Notes: generated from the letters alone by a model not told the origin. Shown: positions 9,052 through 18,186, counted from the first letter of the stretch. The stretch: DNA of 64,000 bases from AWTP1-13 sp963814055 (GCA_963814055.1 CAWFBJ010000018.1:1-64000), one strand, 5' to 3'. Numbers and translations are program-made.

Positions 9052-9381
9052 ATGTCGATGAAAGCTATTGGTCCCAAGTTGATTGCTCTTCTCGGACTTG
9101 CTTTGCTTCTGCTGCTGATGGCACCCACAGATGGCTTCGCGCAATCCTGTCCACCGGGAAACAAGCGGTGTGGTGACGGGTGCATTCCGAGCAACTGGCA
9201 GTGCTGCAGCCATACCGCTTATCATACCAGAGACAAGAACAAGGGCGTCCCGTGCGGTGCCGGCGCCACCTGCTGCTTCAATCCACAAAGCCAAAATTCC
9301 ATGGGTGGGCATTTTTGCTGCGCGCCCGGCAACCGATGCGACGTCAGCGCCGGAAAACGGAGCGGGCGATGTGTCCCCTGA
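9052..9381 (+). CDS. Small secreted cysteine-rich protein
   Basis: A 109-residue protein with a clear signal peptide (KLIALLGLALLLLLMAPTDG, cleavage near GFAQ). The mature part of about 80 residues has twelve cysteines, including CC pairs: SCPPGNKRCGDGCIPSNWQC, then ATCCFNPQ, then HFCCAPGNRC. The spacing recalls knottin- or granulin-like disulfide modules, so a compact disulfide-locked periplasmic or secreted protein is likely. I know no function. The start ATG at 9052 has a strong GGGGGGG ribosome site; an earlier in-frame stretch from 8797 looks non-coding. It stands alone, and the downstream gene is on the other strand. Confidence 0.6.
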   Translation: MSMKAIGPKLIALLGLALLLLLMAPTDGFAQSCPPGNKRCGDGCIPSNWQCCSHTAYHTRDKNKGVPCGAGATCCFNPQSQNSMGGHFCCAPGNRCDVSAGKRSGRCVP

Positions 9382-9409
9382 GTGAGGATCGCTGGTCGCG
9401 GGCTTCCGT

Positions 9410-10968
9410 CTACGACCTGTTACCTCTCAAGAAATGCGCGCGCAAAACCTGATCGAGCTCATCGTTGCCCGTTGGCAGCGCCGTCTCATCGACCTGCGCA
9501 CCCGCGTCCAGCAGGTGACGCGCGCACTCACCATGCTTGGCGGTGGAGATGCCATGCCAGTGGCCCATGGCACCATTGATCACCCAGCCCATGGGCGTGC
9601 CGCTGAAGTCGCGGTCTCGCATTTCGATCGGCGGGCCATGACTCAGCACGTCTGGCCAGCATCTCCGGGTTGCCATGAAAAGCAGGCCCAATGCAGCGGC
9701 GCTGCGCCGTGCTGTGACACGGCGGTGACGGGAAGGCCGCGAGCCAGCATGGCCTTGACGGCAGCCGTGTTGTTGTTGCGCGCGGCATCGGCCACTTGGC
9801 GCAAGATCTGTGGCGGCGCCTGTTCGATGACCGAAGGATCGGTTGCCAGCACGGCATCCGCGGCTTCGCCGTCACCGGACCACAGCGCCTGCATCAGGCG
9901 ATCGACAGGCGGTGCGCGCGACAGCAGAAAGTCGAGCACATCCTTGTGGCCCCGCTTGCGGGCGATGTCGAAGGCCGAGACGTGAAACCCCAGCGTCCAC
10001 TGATAGATGTGTCCGCCGTTCGGCGCCGTGTCGATCATGGGAAACCAGTCCTGGCTGACCCGCATGCCGATCGATGCCGGATCCTCATCGAGATGCCGGC
10101 GCACGAGCGCTAGATCGCCAAGAGCTGTAGCCAGGAGCACATCAGTCTTGGCACCCCGCGTCGCGAGGAATTTGCACACGTCCACGTTGTCGCCGATGAG
10201 ATGCTGAACCGGCGTCGAGCTATGATCGTCATCGAGCGCATCGATCTCAGCGCCGGAGTCGAGCAGGAATTCCGCAATCTCGACCGTGCGCGCGTAGTGC
10301 AGCGGCCGCTTGCCGTCGCCGCCCTTGGCATTGACGAGCGCCGGATCGGCGTCGATCAGCTCCTTGACCCGATCTGGAATGCCGAGATTGGCGGCTGCCC
10401 AGATGTCCACCGCGGCGCCCCGCGCGATCAGCGGCGCGGCCCGCTCCGGTGTGACATTCTCTAGGATGCCGAAACCGCCATGCTCCCAGGTGCTCTTCGC
10501 GTTGATATCGGCCCCGTGGACGAGCAGCAGGTCGAGCATGGCGAGGTTGCGATGGGCGGCGTGGACCGCCATCTGCTTGAAGTCGAACAGCGGCTCATTG
10601 ATCCGCTTGGCAATGTCGGGATGGGCCGTGAGCAGATCGCGCACACCATCGACATCGCCCGCTTTGACTGCGGCGACAAAGAGCTCCACCGGCTTTTTTG
10701 TGAGGCCGTCGATCTTGTGCTTGAGCTTCGCCCAGCTTGCAAAGCCGTAACCCCGCGCAATGACAAGCTGTGCATCGCTCAACGAGCATTTGTTGGCCGC
10801 CGGCGGCTTCGGGTGCAGCGCTGCAACGCGTGCGACGGCTTCCGCCTCGCCGCGCCAGAAATCGCGCGCAAGCGACTTGGCGAGCTTTCTCTGCATTTCC
10901 AGGTCTGGATTGGCGGGGAGGGGTTGGACGAAATTCTTCGCGTCCGGCGTGCCGGGTGTGTCAGTCAT
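9410..10968 (-). CDS. Ankyrin-repeat protein (split by frameshifts near its 3' end)
   Basis: About 515 residues of mostly ankyrin repeats. An N-terminal part (about 1-90) carries KCSLSDAQLVIARGYGFASW, a segment often found before such repeats, and then at least eight repeats with GADINAKS, GKRPLHYAR and DVLDFLLSRAP style cores. The open frame from 10968 breaks near 9690-9660. The next repeats are found in two other frames (FHGNPEMLA, then VLSHGPPIEMRDRDFSGTPM) and run to a stop at 9410, so two single-base indels are needed. There is no signal peptide, so a cytosolic protein-interaction role is inferred. No partner gene is evident beside it. Confidence 0.8.
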
Positions 10969-11116
10969 GGTGGACCTTCTTTCGCGTTATGCCCGATGTC
11001 CACGAGACGGGCGGAAAGAGGTCATACTCAGTTCAACGGCATTGCAGATCAGGTGGGAGTTTCCCTTTCCGTGGACGGGATGCGCCCTGATCGCGCACCG
11101 GAAGCATGCACATGCC

Positions 11117-11890
11117 TCAGGTCGCAGTCAACGAGGTCTCGCCTATGCCGGCGAGCGAGAAGTCGAGGCGCTCGCCGGGCGCAATGTCCACGGTGACCAT
11201 GACGCTTCCTGTAATGGCCACCATACCCGCCTGCATGGGGCGACCGACATCCGCCGCCTGGTTGGCGAGCCACGCCAGCGCGCCGAGGGGATCGTCGGTC
11301 TTGCCGCTGCCGGCCTCCTTGCCGTTGCTCTTGAGTACACCCTGGATGCCGTTGAGATCGAGGCCGGCGGGCAATGGCTTGGCAGCCCCCAGTACGATGC
11401 CGCCGTTCCAGGCATTGTCGGCGATCAGTGACAGGGCCTTGGAGGTCTTGTAGTCGGCAAAGCGATCCTCGATCAGCTCGAAGGCCGGCATGATGTGTGT
11501 CACCGCGGCGCGCACGCTTTCGCGCGTATAGGGTGCAGGACCCTTCGGCAGATCCCGGCCAAGCTTCACTGCCAGCTCGCATTCGATCCGCACATTGATG
11601 TAGTCCGCCTTGGCGATCGTGGCCGGCGACGTGTGCACGCGCGACGCGAAGATCGTGCCCATGCATGGATGATCGATGCCCATCAGGGCCTGCATGACCT
11701 TGGTGGTGGTGGCGATTTTCAAGCCGGCCACGGCGCCGAGCCGCGCTCCCCACATGTCGCACAGCGCGGCCTGCACGGCGTAGGCGTCGGCCACAGATTT
11801 CGGCGTTATGGCCTCCGGCAGATTCTCGTAGCGGGCGCGCGTACGATGGGCCTCGTCGAGAAAGCGTGCGGCGTCGGCGGCCTGGAACAT
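11117..11890 (-). CDS. FAH-family 2-keto-4-pentenoate hydratase-like protein
   Basis: A 257-residue member of the fumarylacetoacetate hydrolase superfamily, of the MhpD/hydratase length. The metal-binding acidic block is seen as VRIECELAVKLGRDL and the fold's core as HIMPAFELIEDRFADY. Such enzymes hydrate 2-hydroxypenta-2,4-dienoate in meta-cleavage pathways or decarboxylate 4-oxalocrotonate; which of these cannot be told. I chose the ATG at 11890, which has a GGGGGGA ribosome site just upstream; a further in-frame ATG at 11959 lies in the divergent promoter region. It is divergently arranged with the methionine-synthase-like gene at 11998. Confidence 0.85.
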   Translation of the reverse strand: MFQAADAARFLDEAHRTRARYENLPEAITPKSVADAYAVQAALCDMWGARLGAVAGLKIATTTKVMQALMGIDHPCMGTIFASRVHTSPATIAKADYINVRIECELAVKLGRDLPKGPAPYTRESVRAAVTHIMPAFELIEDRFADYKTSKALSLIADNAWNGGIVLGAAKPLPAGLDLNGIQGVLKSNGKEAGSGKTDDPLGALAWLANQAADVGRPMQAGMVAITGSVMVTVDIAPGERLDFSLAGIGETSLTAT

Positions 11891-11997
11891 AAATCCCCCC
11901 TTGGGAAGCGGCCCACGGCTTACGCGGAACCTTTGCTGCGTTATGATCGAGGCTAGCATCGTGCCGGCGGCACTGCCAACGAAACGGGAGGAACACC

Positions 11998-13017
11998 ATG
12001 TTCGAGACCACTATTGCCGGCAGCCTGCCGAAACCGGCCTGGCTCGCCGAGCCCGACAAGCTGTGGGCGCCGTGGCGGCTCGAGGGCGCTGCCCTGGATG
12101 CGGCCAAGCGCGATGCCACACTTCTTGCGCTGAAAGAACAAGAGGACGCCGGCATCGACATCGTCGGCGACGGCGAGCAGGCGCGCCAGCATTTCGTGCA
12201 CGGGTTCCTCGAACGCGTCGAGGGCATCGACTTCGCCAACAAGGTGGAAATGGGCATTCGCGCGGACCGCTACAAAGCGATGGTGCCGCAGGTCGTGGGC
12301 CCGGTGCGCCTCAAGGGGCGCGTACACGCGTTCGAAGCGCAGGTCGCCCGCGCGCATACCCGCAAGAAGCTCAAGTTTACGCTGCCCGGCCCCATGACGA
12401 TCTCCGATACCATCGCCGACCGGCACTATGGCGACAAAGTGAAGATGGCGATGGCGTTCGCCGACCTCCTGAACCAGGAAGCGCGTGCGCTGGAGAAGGA
12501 TGGCGTCGATGTCGTGCAGTTCGACGAGCCGGCCTTCAACGTGTTTATGGACGAGGTGACCGACTGGGGTATCCCGGCGTTGGAGCGCGCCGCTGCCGGC
12601 CTCAAGTGCACCACGGCCGTGCACATCTGCTACGGCTACGGCATCAAGGCCAACATCGATTGGAAGGCGACGTTGGGCTCCGAGTGGCGGCAGTACGAGC
12701 GCATCTTTCCGGCCATTGCCAACAGCAGCATCCGCCAGGTTTCGCTGGAATGCCGCAACTCCAAGGTTCCGCTGGAACTCATAAGCCTGCTTGAGGGCAA
12801 GGATGTGCTGGTAGGGGCCATCGACGTTGCCAGCGATACGGTCGAGACCCCCGAGCAGGTTGCCGAAGTGGCGGCCGCAGCCATGAAGCATATCCCGGCT
12901 GCGCGCATTCAGCTCTGCACCAATTGCGGCATGGCGCCGATGCGCCGAGACATCGCCTACGCCAAGCTGGCGGCGCTGGCGCAGGGCGCGGCCCTTGCTC
13001 GCCAACGCTATGCGTGA
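11998..13017 (+). CDS. MetE C-domain-like cobalamin-independent methyltransferase
   Basis: A 339-residue protein matching only the C-terminal catalytic half of 5-methyltetrahydropteroyltriglutamate-homocysteine methyltransferase. The start ETTIAGSLPKPAWLAEPDK is the usual N-terminus of these short, stand-alone forms. The zinc-binding residues can be placed as AVHICYGYG (His and Cys, about residue 207), SLECRN and LCTNCGMAPM. The short forms are common in Proteobacteria, and many probably methylate homocysteine or another thiol using a different methyl donor, so methionine synthesis is likely but not certain. It has an AGGAG ribosome site ahead of the ATG. It is divergent from the FAH-family gene. 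Confidence 0.85.
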   Translation: MFETTIAGSLPKPAWLAEPDKLWAPWRLEGAALDAAKRDATLLALKEQEDAGIDIVGDGEQARQHFVHGFLERVEGIDFANKVEMGIRADRYKAMVPQVVGPVRLKGRVHAFEAQVARAHTRKKLKFTLPGPMTISDTIADRHYGDKVKMAMAFADLLNQEARALEKDGVDVVQFDEPAFNVFMDEVTDWGIPALERAAAGLKCTTAVHICYGYGIKANIDWKATLGSEWRQYERIFPAIANSSIRQVSLECRNSKVPLELISLLEGKDVLVGAIDVASDTVETPEQVAEVAAAAMKHIPAARIQLCTNCGMAPMRRDIAYAKLAALAQGAALARQRYA

Positions 13018-13239
13018 TCGAGGACGGCCCGGCCCCTGGCGACTGAGATATTTAAGTCTAAATGTCAGCTTCGGTTGCAGATTCCGACAGTTGGCGGGCG
13101 GTCCACTCCGAGGGAAAAACAAGGCGGATGCCGACGTCCGGCACCCCTTTGTCACCTGCAAGCCCATAACGTGGTTACGCCTGGAACCCGGGAAGTCCGT
13201 GCGGCGTTAAGGGGCCGGATCACGTCGGAGTAGACTTCA

Positions 13240-13329
13240 ATGCAACGCCTCTTGCCTCAGTCCCTCATATTCCTAGCAGTTCATGCCCTCTTCATTGCCG
13301 GCGCCGTCGCTGTCGCCGCGATGAACTGA
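13240..13329 (+). CDS. Possible 29-residue hydrophobic micro-protein
   Basis: A short ORF with a GGAG ribosome site ten bases upstream. It encodes a polar start (MQRLLPQS) and one hydrophobic stretch (LIFLAVHALFIAGAVAVAA) that could span the membrane once. It lies in the 400-base gap between the MetE-like gene and the glutaredoxin-DinB gene, which otherwise holds nothing I recognise. Coding is not proven; the length is well within chance. Confidence 0.25.
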   Translation: MQRLLPQSLIFLAVHALFIAGAVAVAAMN

Positions 13330-13419
13330 TCACCCCCGCAACGAACGACCAATAGCCCAGGCCTTGCTCGCTCGGACAGGCGCGGTATCGTGCGCCGTGG
13401 TCTCGCGAGGAGCAGGTCG

Positions 13420-14217
13420 ATGACGCAATCGTCTCCGGACACCCCGGTCGTCAAGGCTTATTGGCAGCCAGGTTGCACCAGCTGCCTCAGGATGAAGGAG
13501 TTCCTGACCAAGCACGGCGTGCCTTTTGTCTCCGTGAATGTACTGGAGGACAAAGGCGCGTTCGAGGAGCTTGCCGCGCTGGGCGTCCGTTCGGTGCCCA
13601 TCATCCGCCGTGGGGAGGATTGGGCGAACGGCCAGGTCTTGCGCGACGTGGCGCGCGTCGCCGGCATCCAATGGGGCGGCACGCAAGTATTGCCTGCGTC
13701 CGAGTTGGCCGCTCGACTGGTGGTCATACAGACGGCGGCACACCGCCTTTTCGCGCAGATTCCCGACGACAAGACTGGCCGCCTGCTGCCGCATCGCCCC
13801 CGCAGCTACGCCCAGCTCGCCTACCATATCTTCAACATCGCCGACGCGTTCCTGGAGCATGAGGTGCAGGGCCTGCCGCTCAAAGAGGGCGTGTATGGCC
13901 GCATACCGCCGCCAGAGATGGATACCAAGGCCAAGATCCTGGCCTATGGCCAGGATGTACGTGATCGGTTCGAGGCCTGGTGGCATGGACCGGGCGAGAC
14001 AGCCGACGTCTCGCGCAAGGCCGACGTGTACTACGGCGACGTTACCGTGCACGAATTCATGGAACGCACGACGTGGCATTCCGGGCAGCACGTGCGCCAA
14101 CTCGTCATGGTGCTCGATATGCTCGGAATCCAACCCAATGGTCCCATCGGCCAGGAGACGTTTGCTGGATTGCCGATGCCGGAAAAGGTGTGGGACGACG
14201 AACGGCCCATGGCCTGA
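13420..14217 (+). CDS. Glutaredoxin-DinB fusion protein
   Basis: A 265-residue protein of two joined domains. Residues about 8-85 are glutaredoxin-like with the dithiol site WQPGCTSCLRM (CTSC at 19-22) and the cis-Pro block RSVPIIRRGED. Residues about 105-250 are DinB/YfiT-like: a first His in LAYHIFNIADAF, then TWHSGQHVRQLVM, giving the metal-binding His triad of that four-helix family. DinB-fold proteins include thiol-S-transferases for bacillithiol and mycothiol, so the pairing with a redox-active CxxC domain suggests thiol-dependent detoxification or repair. That is inference. I chose the ATG at 13420, which has a GGAGCAGG ribosome site; an upstream start at 13390 would add only basic residues. 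Confidence 0.85.
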   Translation: MTQSSPDTPVVKAYWQPGCTSCLRMKEFLTKHGVPFVSVNVLEDKGAFEELAALGVRSVPIIRRGEDWANGQVLRDVARVAGIQWGGTQVLPASELAARLVVIQTAAHRLFAQIPDDKTGRLLPHRPRSYAQLAYHIFNIADAFLEHEVQGLPLKEGVYGRIPPPEMDTKAKILAYGQDVRDRFEAWWHGPGETADVSRKADVYYGDVTVHEFMERTTWHSGQHVRQLVMVLDMLGIQPNGPIGQETFAGLPMPEKVWDDERPMA

Positions 14218-14341
14218 ATCGCCGTCCGGCGATTTACAAAGGTCTCAGGCCGAGAGGGTAGACCATGCGCATCGCGGTCCAGTATAAATTGTGATACATT
14301 GCGCCTCGGTCGATTAGAAATTCTCATTGCAGCAGACAACC

Positions 14342-15262
14342 GTGAGCAACAGCCTGCGTGACATCCGCCTGTTCGTAGCAGCGTACGAGGAGCGTTCGTT
14401 TACCTCCGCGGCGCGGCGCGAGCATGCGACACAATCGGGCGTGTCACAGCACATCCGCAAGCTGGAAGACACGCTGGACGCCAAATTGTTCGCCCGTGAC
14501 AAAGGCCGCGTGGTGCCGACGCCGGCCGGCGACGGCTACTATCGTCACTGCATCGAGCTGCTCAATACCTACGCGAAAGCAACCAGCGCCGTTCGCAAGA
14601 CGGGGGCCGGGCTCGCCGGCAATATTGTCATCGGGCTGATGCCGACCACGACCCGGTGCGTTCTGGCGCCAGCGCTGGCGCGCTTCATCGACCAGCACCC
14701 CAACGTCATCGTTCGAGTGGTGGAGGGCTACAGCGCAGCGCTCACCGAGCAGGTTCAGGCGGCCGAGCTGGAGTTTGCGGTCGTGCCAGCATTCGCCGGC
14801 GCGCCCGGCCTCAAAAGCAGGCTCTTCCTGCACACGCCAGAAGTTCTGGTTTCCAGCGCCAAATCCACATTGACCCACCTTGCGCCCGTACAGCTCGCAA
14901 ACTTGGGGCCACTCAAGATGGTGGTGCCGAGCAAGGCCAATACGCGGCGGCGGTTGATCGAGACGTATCTTGCCTCCAACGGCGTTGCGATCGACCGTCT
15001 GCTCGAACTGGATGCCATGCTGGGCACCCTTGATTTCGTCGCGCAGACCGATTGGACGGCGATCCTCCCGGGAATCATGATGGCCAACGAAACGCGGTCA
15101 CGCCAGTTCACGGTCAATCCGATCGCCGCGCCACCCTTCGGCCTGGATCTCGTTCTCATCGAGCCCGCGCGACGCCCCATGTCACCCAGCGCGCAGGCGT
15201 TCCTGGAGATCCTCGAGGAGGAAAGCATCCGCCTCAATCGGCGGTGGACGACGAAAGCGTAG
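14342..15262 (+). CDS. LysR-family transcriptional regulator
   Basis: About 306 residues, the usual LysR size. The N-terminal winged helix-turn-helix reads LRDIRLFVAAYEERSFTSAA followed by QSGVSQHIRKLEDTL and KLFARDKGRVVPT, the standard LysR pattern. The rest is the periplasmic-binding-like effector domain (GNIVIGLMPTTTRC start). Its targets are unknown; the neighbouring aldo/keto reductase on the opposite strand is one candidate. There is no ATG at the front of the domain. GTG at 14342 or TTG at 14327 are both possible, five codons apart, and neither has a clear ribosome site. The stop is twelve bases from the convergent reductase. Confidence 0.88.
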   Translation: MSNSLRDIRLFVAAYEERSFTSAARREHATQSGVSQHIRKLEDTLDAKLFARDKGRVVPTPAGDGYYRHCIELLNTYAKATSAVRKTGAGLAGNIVIGLMPTTTRCVLAPALARFIDQHPNVIVRVVEGYSAALTEQVQAAELEFAVVPAFAGAPGLKSRLFLHTPEVLVSSAKSTLTHLAPVQLANLGPLKMVVPSKANTRRRLIETYLASNGVAIDRLLELDAMLGTLDFVAQTDWTAILPGIMMANETRSRQFTVNPIAAPPFGLDLVLIEPARRPMSPSAQAFLEILEEESIRLNRRWTTKA

Positions 15263-15273
15263 GCGCCGGGCGC

Positions 15274-16107
15274 TCACGTCATATCGAGCGGCGCTGACTT
15301 TTTGGGCGGCGGAAAGGCAGCGTCCAACGCCTTCAGGTCCTCGGCATCGAGCTTCACATCCAGCGCTTTCATATTCGCGCGCACATGGTCCGGCTTCACG
15401 GCCTTGGGGATCGTGATCACCCCCGGATGGCGCAGGACCCACGCCAAGGCAATCGCCGCCGGATCGGTGCCATGCTTGTCGGCAACCTTCTTCAACACGG
15501 GTTTGCGCAGCAGCGGCCCCTGCCCCAGCGGAGAATAGGCCATCACCATGACCTCGGCCTTCTGGCACTTCGGAAGCACTGACCATTCGATTCCACGGGA
15601 GTCGAGGTGATAGAGCACTTGGTTCGACGCGCAGTTGTTGCCGTTCGGCACGCCGGCGAGTTCCTCCATGTCGCCCGCGTCGAGGTTGCTGACGCCCCAC
15701 TGCCGGATCTTGCCGCTTTTCTTCAGGCTCTCGAATGCTTCCACCGTCTCGGCCAGCGGAACGGGGCCGCGCCAATGCAGCAGGTAAAGATCGAGCCGAT
15801 CGGTCTTGAGCCGCGCGAGGCTACGCTCGCAGGCCACCACAACGCCTTTGCGCGAGGCGTTGTGCGGATAAACTTTGCTCACCAGGAAAATCTCGTCCCG
15901 GCGCCCGGCCAAGGCTTCCGCCAGCATTTCCTCGGCACCACCCTCGCCGTACATCTCAGCCGTGTCGATCAGCCGGATGCCGAGGTCGAGCCCCAGCCTG
16001 ATGGCTGCGACCTCCGCCGCCCGCTCCGACTTTCGCTCACCCATGTGCCAGGTGCCGAGACCCAGCACCGGCACCTTGTCACCGCTCTTCAGGGTTACGG
16101 TTTTCAC
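15274..16107 (-). CDS. Aldo/keto reductase
   Basis: A 277-residue NADPH-dependent aldo/keto reductase forming a TIM barrel. The family motifs are present: GIRLIDTAEMYGEGGAEEML with the catalytic Asp and Tyr, LVSKVYPHNAS with the Lys, LDLYLLHWRGP with the His, and the C-terminal cofactor block VITIPKAVKPDHV. The likely role is reduction of aldehydes or ketones, of the YeaE/MorB type. I chose GTG at 16107, which has a perfect GGAG ribosome site seven bases upstream and gives the usual N-terminus (VKTVTLKSGDKVPVLGLGTW). Longer in-frame starts up to 16323 add a non-homologous tail overlapping the gene on the other strand. Confidence 0.9.
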   Translation of the reverse strand: MKTVTLKSGDKVPVLGLGTWHMGERKSERAAEVAAIRLGLDLGIRLIDTAEMYGEGGAEEMLAEALAGRRDEIFLVSKVYPHNASRKGVVVACERSLARLKTDRLDLYLLHWRGPVPLAETVEAFESLKKSGKIRQWGVSNLDAGDMEELAGVPNGNNCASNQVLYHLDSRGIEWSVLPKCQKAEVMVMAYSPLGQGPLLRKPVLKKVADKHGTDPAAIALAWVLRHPGVITIPKAVKPDHVRANMKALDVKLDAEDLKALDAAFPPPKKSAPLDMT

Positions 16108-16183
16108 GTTGCCGCTCCTTTGTTGCTCATCCGCGCATGATATCATCCTCCCCATCTGCCCGCTTATTTCGGGAAGCTTATCC

Positions 16184-16528
16184 ATGGCACGCGCATTTCC
16201 CCTCGGAATATTGGCCGTCTTAGGGAGTGCGCATGCCCTCGCCGCTGAGCTTCCAGAACTAGACATCTTGGAGCTTTGCAAGCCCGTGGCGCGAGAGGAA
16301 GCGGCGAAATGGAGCCAACGCATGCAACGGCCGCAGGAACAGCTCCTTGAATCGGCCTACACCAGTTGCCTCCATAGAGAAGCCGAAGCCAGAAGAGACG
16401 CCAGATGGCGCCTGCGCATGCTTGGCGAGAATGACCAAGAGACTTGCATCGCGCACGGGATAGCGGCAGGCACCTACACTGCAATAGGATACTGCCTCGA
16501 CAAATTTACCGGGCCCCTGCGCGGTTAG
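16184..16528 (+). CDS. Small exported hypothetical protein
   Basis: A 114-residue ORF with a signal peptide (MARAFPLGILAVLGSAHALA, cut near AA/EL) and a mature part with four cysteines (ELCKPVA, YTSCLHRE, QETCIAHG, GYCLDKF) spaced so that two disulfides could form. I do not recognise a family. The start ATG at 16184 lies in the 70-base gap after the divergent aldo/keto reductase start. A longer open frame upstream overlaps that gene and is a shadow. Confidence 0.6.
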   Translation: MARAFPLGILAVLGSAHALAAELPELDILELCKPVAREEAAKWSQRMQRPQEQLLESAYTSCLHREAEARRDARWRLRMLGENDQETCIAHGIAAGTYTAIGYCLDKFTGPLRG

Positions 16529-16600
16529 GCAGCTTGAGCCCCGCCGAAAAGGCTGCCAATGATCCCCGGCATCCACAAGCACGGACGGGAGAACACCCTC

Positions 16601-16984
16601 ATGGACAAGGCACTACAGGCAAAGGGCATGGCCAACCGCAAGGCCGTACTGGGCGAAGAGTACGTCAACAAGGCGATGGCCTCGGCCGACAGCTTCAATC
16701 AACCGTTCCAGGATATCCTGAACGAATACTGCTGGGGCATGATCTGGGGCGACGAGCGGCTGCCGCGCAAGACGCGCTCCATGCTCAACCTGGTCATGCT
16801 GGCGTGCCTCAACCGCATGCATGAATGGGAATTGCACTTGAAGGGCGCACTGACCAACGGCGTGAGCCGCGACGAGATTCAGGCAATTCTGCATCAGATC
16901 GCCATTTACGCCGGCGTACCTCTAGCCGTGGAATGCTTTCGCATTGCTCGCAAGGTCTTCGCTGAGGTCGATGCAAAGGCGTAG
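16601..16984 (+). CDS. Carboxymuconolactone decarboxylase family protein
   Basis: A 127-residue all-helical protein of the CMD/AhpD superfamily. It starts MDKALQAKGMANRKAVLGEE, which matches 4-carboxymuconolactone decarboxylase (PcaC) and its relatives, and has LNEYCWGMIWGDERLPRKTR and the core HEWELHLKGALTNGVSRDEI. In PcaC the reaction is decarboxylation of 4-carboxymuconolactone to the enol-lactone in the protocatechuate branch. Here the CxxC of the AhpD branch is absent, so a decarboxylase-like role is favoured. No other pca gene is adjacent, so its substrate remains open. The ATG at 16601 has a GGGAG site; 16559 is an alternative start. Confidence 0.85.
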   Translation: MDKALQAKGMANRKAVLGEEYVNKAMASADSFNQPFQDILNEYCWGMIWGDERLPRKTRSMLNLVMLACLNRMHEWELHLKGALTNGVSRDEIQAILHQIAIYAGVPLAVECFRIARKVFAEVDAKA

Positions 16985-16992
16985 GCCGCCGG

Positions 16993-17247
16993 CTATTTGC
17001 TCGTCTTCATTTGTGTGCAAAATGCCTCGAACTGTTCCTGCGTCCACTTCAAGCCCGGACGCCAGCCCTGTTGGCATTCCTCATTGGTGGGATTGATGAC
17101 GAGGTCGGTTCCGGGCTTGGACAGCGGATTGGGTGCAGGCGTGGGATTGGTCGGGCCCGGCGTCGGCGACGTTTGTGCGCCGGCAGGCCTCGTGTATGCC
17201 GCTGTTGCGACTGCCAAGACAGCGACAAGAGCAACGGCCTTCAGCAC
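16993..17247 (-). CDS. Small secreted proline-rich protein
   Basis: An 84-residue protein with a signal peptide (LKAVALVAVLAVATAAYT, cut near AGAQ), then a Pro/Thr-rich linker (TSPTPGPTNPTPAPNPL) and a short C-terminal domain with two cysteines (NEECQQGWRPG and EAFCTQM). GTG at 17247 follows an AAAGGAA ribosome site and puts the signal peptide first, so I prefer it to the in-frame start at 17283. Similar short proteins occur in Rhizobiales without known function. It converges on the carboxymuconolactone decarboxylase gene. Confidence 0.55.
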   Translation of the reverse strand: MLKAVALVAVLAVATAAYTRPAGAQTSPTPGPTNPTPAPNPLSKPGTDLVINPTNEECQQGWRPGLKWTQEQFEAFCTQMKTSK

Positions 17248-17419
17248 ACTATTTCCTTTCGGACATCCATTTGATCTCAACAAAGGAATAACCGCGTCGG
17301 CATGCTGACAGTTCCACTGGTCGTTGCCGCGGGTCCGCCCAACTCATGCCCGAGAATAGCGCCCGCCTGCCCATCCGCGGCGTAAACTCAGGCGCGGTTG
17401 ACCTAGAGAGATTGATGCG

Positions 17420-18082
17420 ATGACAAGCCTTCCCGGTCGCGCTGCGCGACGGACCTTTGCCCTTGCAGTGCTAGCGGCGGCACTCCTGTTCCTGCCGGTC
17501 GCGCACGCACTGGAAGAACAACGAGGGGAAGAGGCCGCGATCAAGGCCTGCGACAAGCGTCTGTGCGCCATCCTTATGCAGAAAGATCCGAAAGGCGACG
17601 ACCTGCGGTGCAGCCTGACGAAGACCTGGGCGCGGTCAACGATCAAGGAGGCGGACAGCCATAAGCTGAGCTGGGCCTTCGGGGATGCGCAGTGCACTGC
17701 AAATATCAACCTCAGCCGCGCAAGGCTCGTGGCCGCACTGACGGACGACCAGAAAAAGTTGCGCGTGCCGCCTCATACCGTCAACTGCGTGGTCGAGCAG
17801 GACGGCAAGCTCGAGAAAGTGACGGCGACGCTGTCTCCGAAGATCTATTTCAAGGACGGCAAAGCGGAAAAGATCTGGGTCAACCTCACGAACGTCGAGG
17901 GTCCGGCCGGGATCAAGGCTACATTGCAGACAGCTGCGCAACTCGCCGATACGCTTGGCCTGTTCCATCGGCGCATGCTCAAGTCGGTCAACCGCTATGT
18001 CGAGCGGCACTGCCCCAAAACCTTCCCGCAGCTGGTTTCCACCTCTCCGCCCAAGTCGAGCGCAAAGCCTGAAAAGAAATAG
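17420..18082 (+). CDS. Conserved periplasmic hypothetical protein
   Basis: A 220-residue protein with a twin-arginine-like or Sec signal (AARRTFALAVLAAALLFLPV, cut near AHA). The mature domain has paired cysteines (IKACDKRLCAIL, LRCSLTK, AQCTAN, VNCVVE) and a lysine-rich C-terminus. From memory, proteins with the CDKRLCAIL-like block occur widely in Rhizobiales as uncharacterised exported proteins. There is no catalytic motif. The gene lies 105 bases upstream of the peroxidase gene on the same strand and may be co-transcribed with it. Confidence 0.7.
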   Translation: MTSLPGRAARRTFALAVLAAALLFLPVAHALEEQRGEEAAIKACDKRLCAILMQKDPKGDDLRCSLTKTWARSTIKEADSHKLSWAFGDAQCTANINLSRARLVAALTDDQKKLRVPPHTVNCVVEQDGKLEKVTATLSPKIYFKDGKAEKIWVNLTNVEGPAGIKATLQTAAQLADTLGLFHRRMLKSVNRYVERHCPKTFPQLVSTSPPKSSAKPEKK

Positions 18083-18186
18083 CCGAGTTTGATAACGCGA
18101 ATGTGCGCTCGTCCCCGCTTGGTCGAGCAGATCCACGAGCTACTGTCGCCGCGTATCGCAACGGATGGCTCCTGCAAGGCGGCAGC

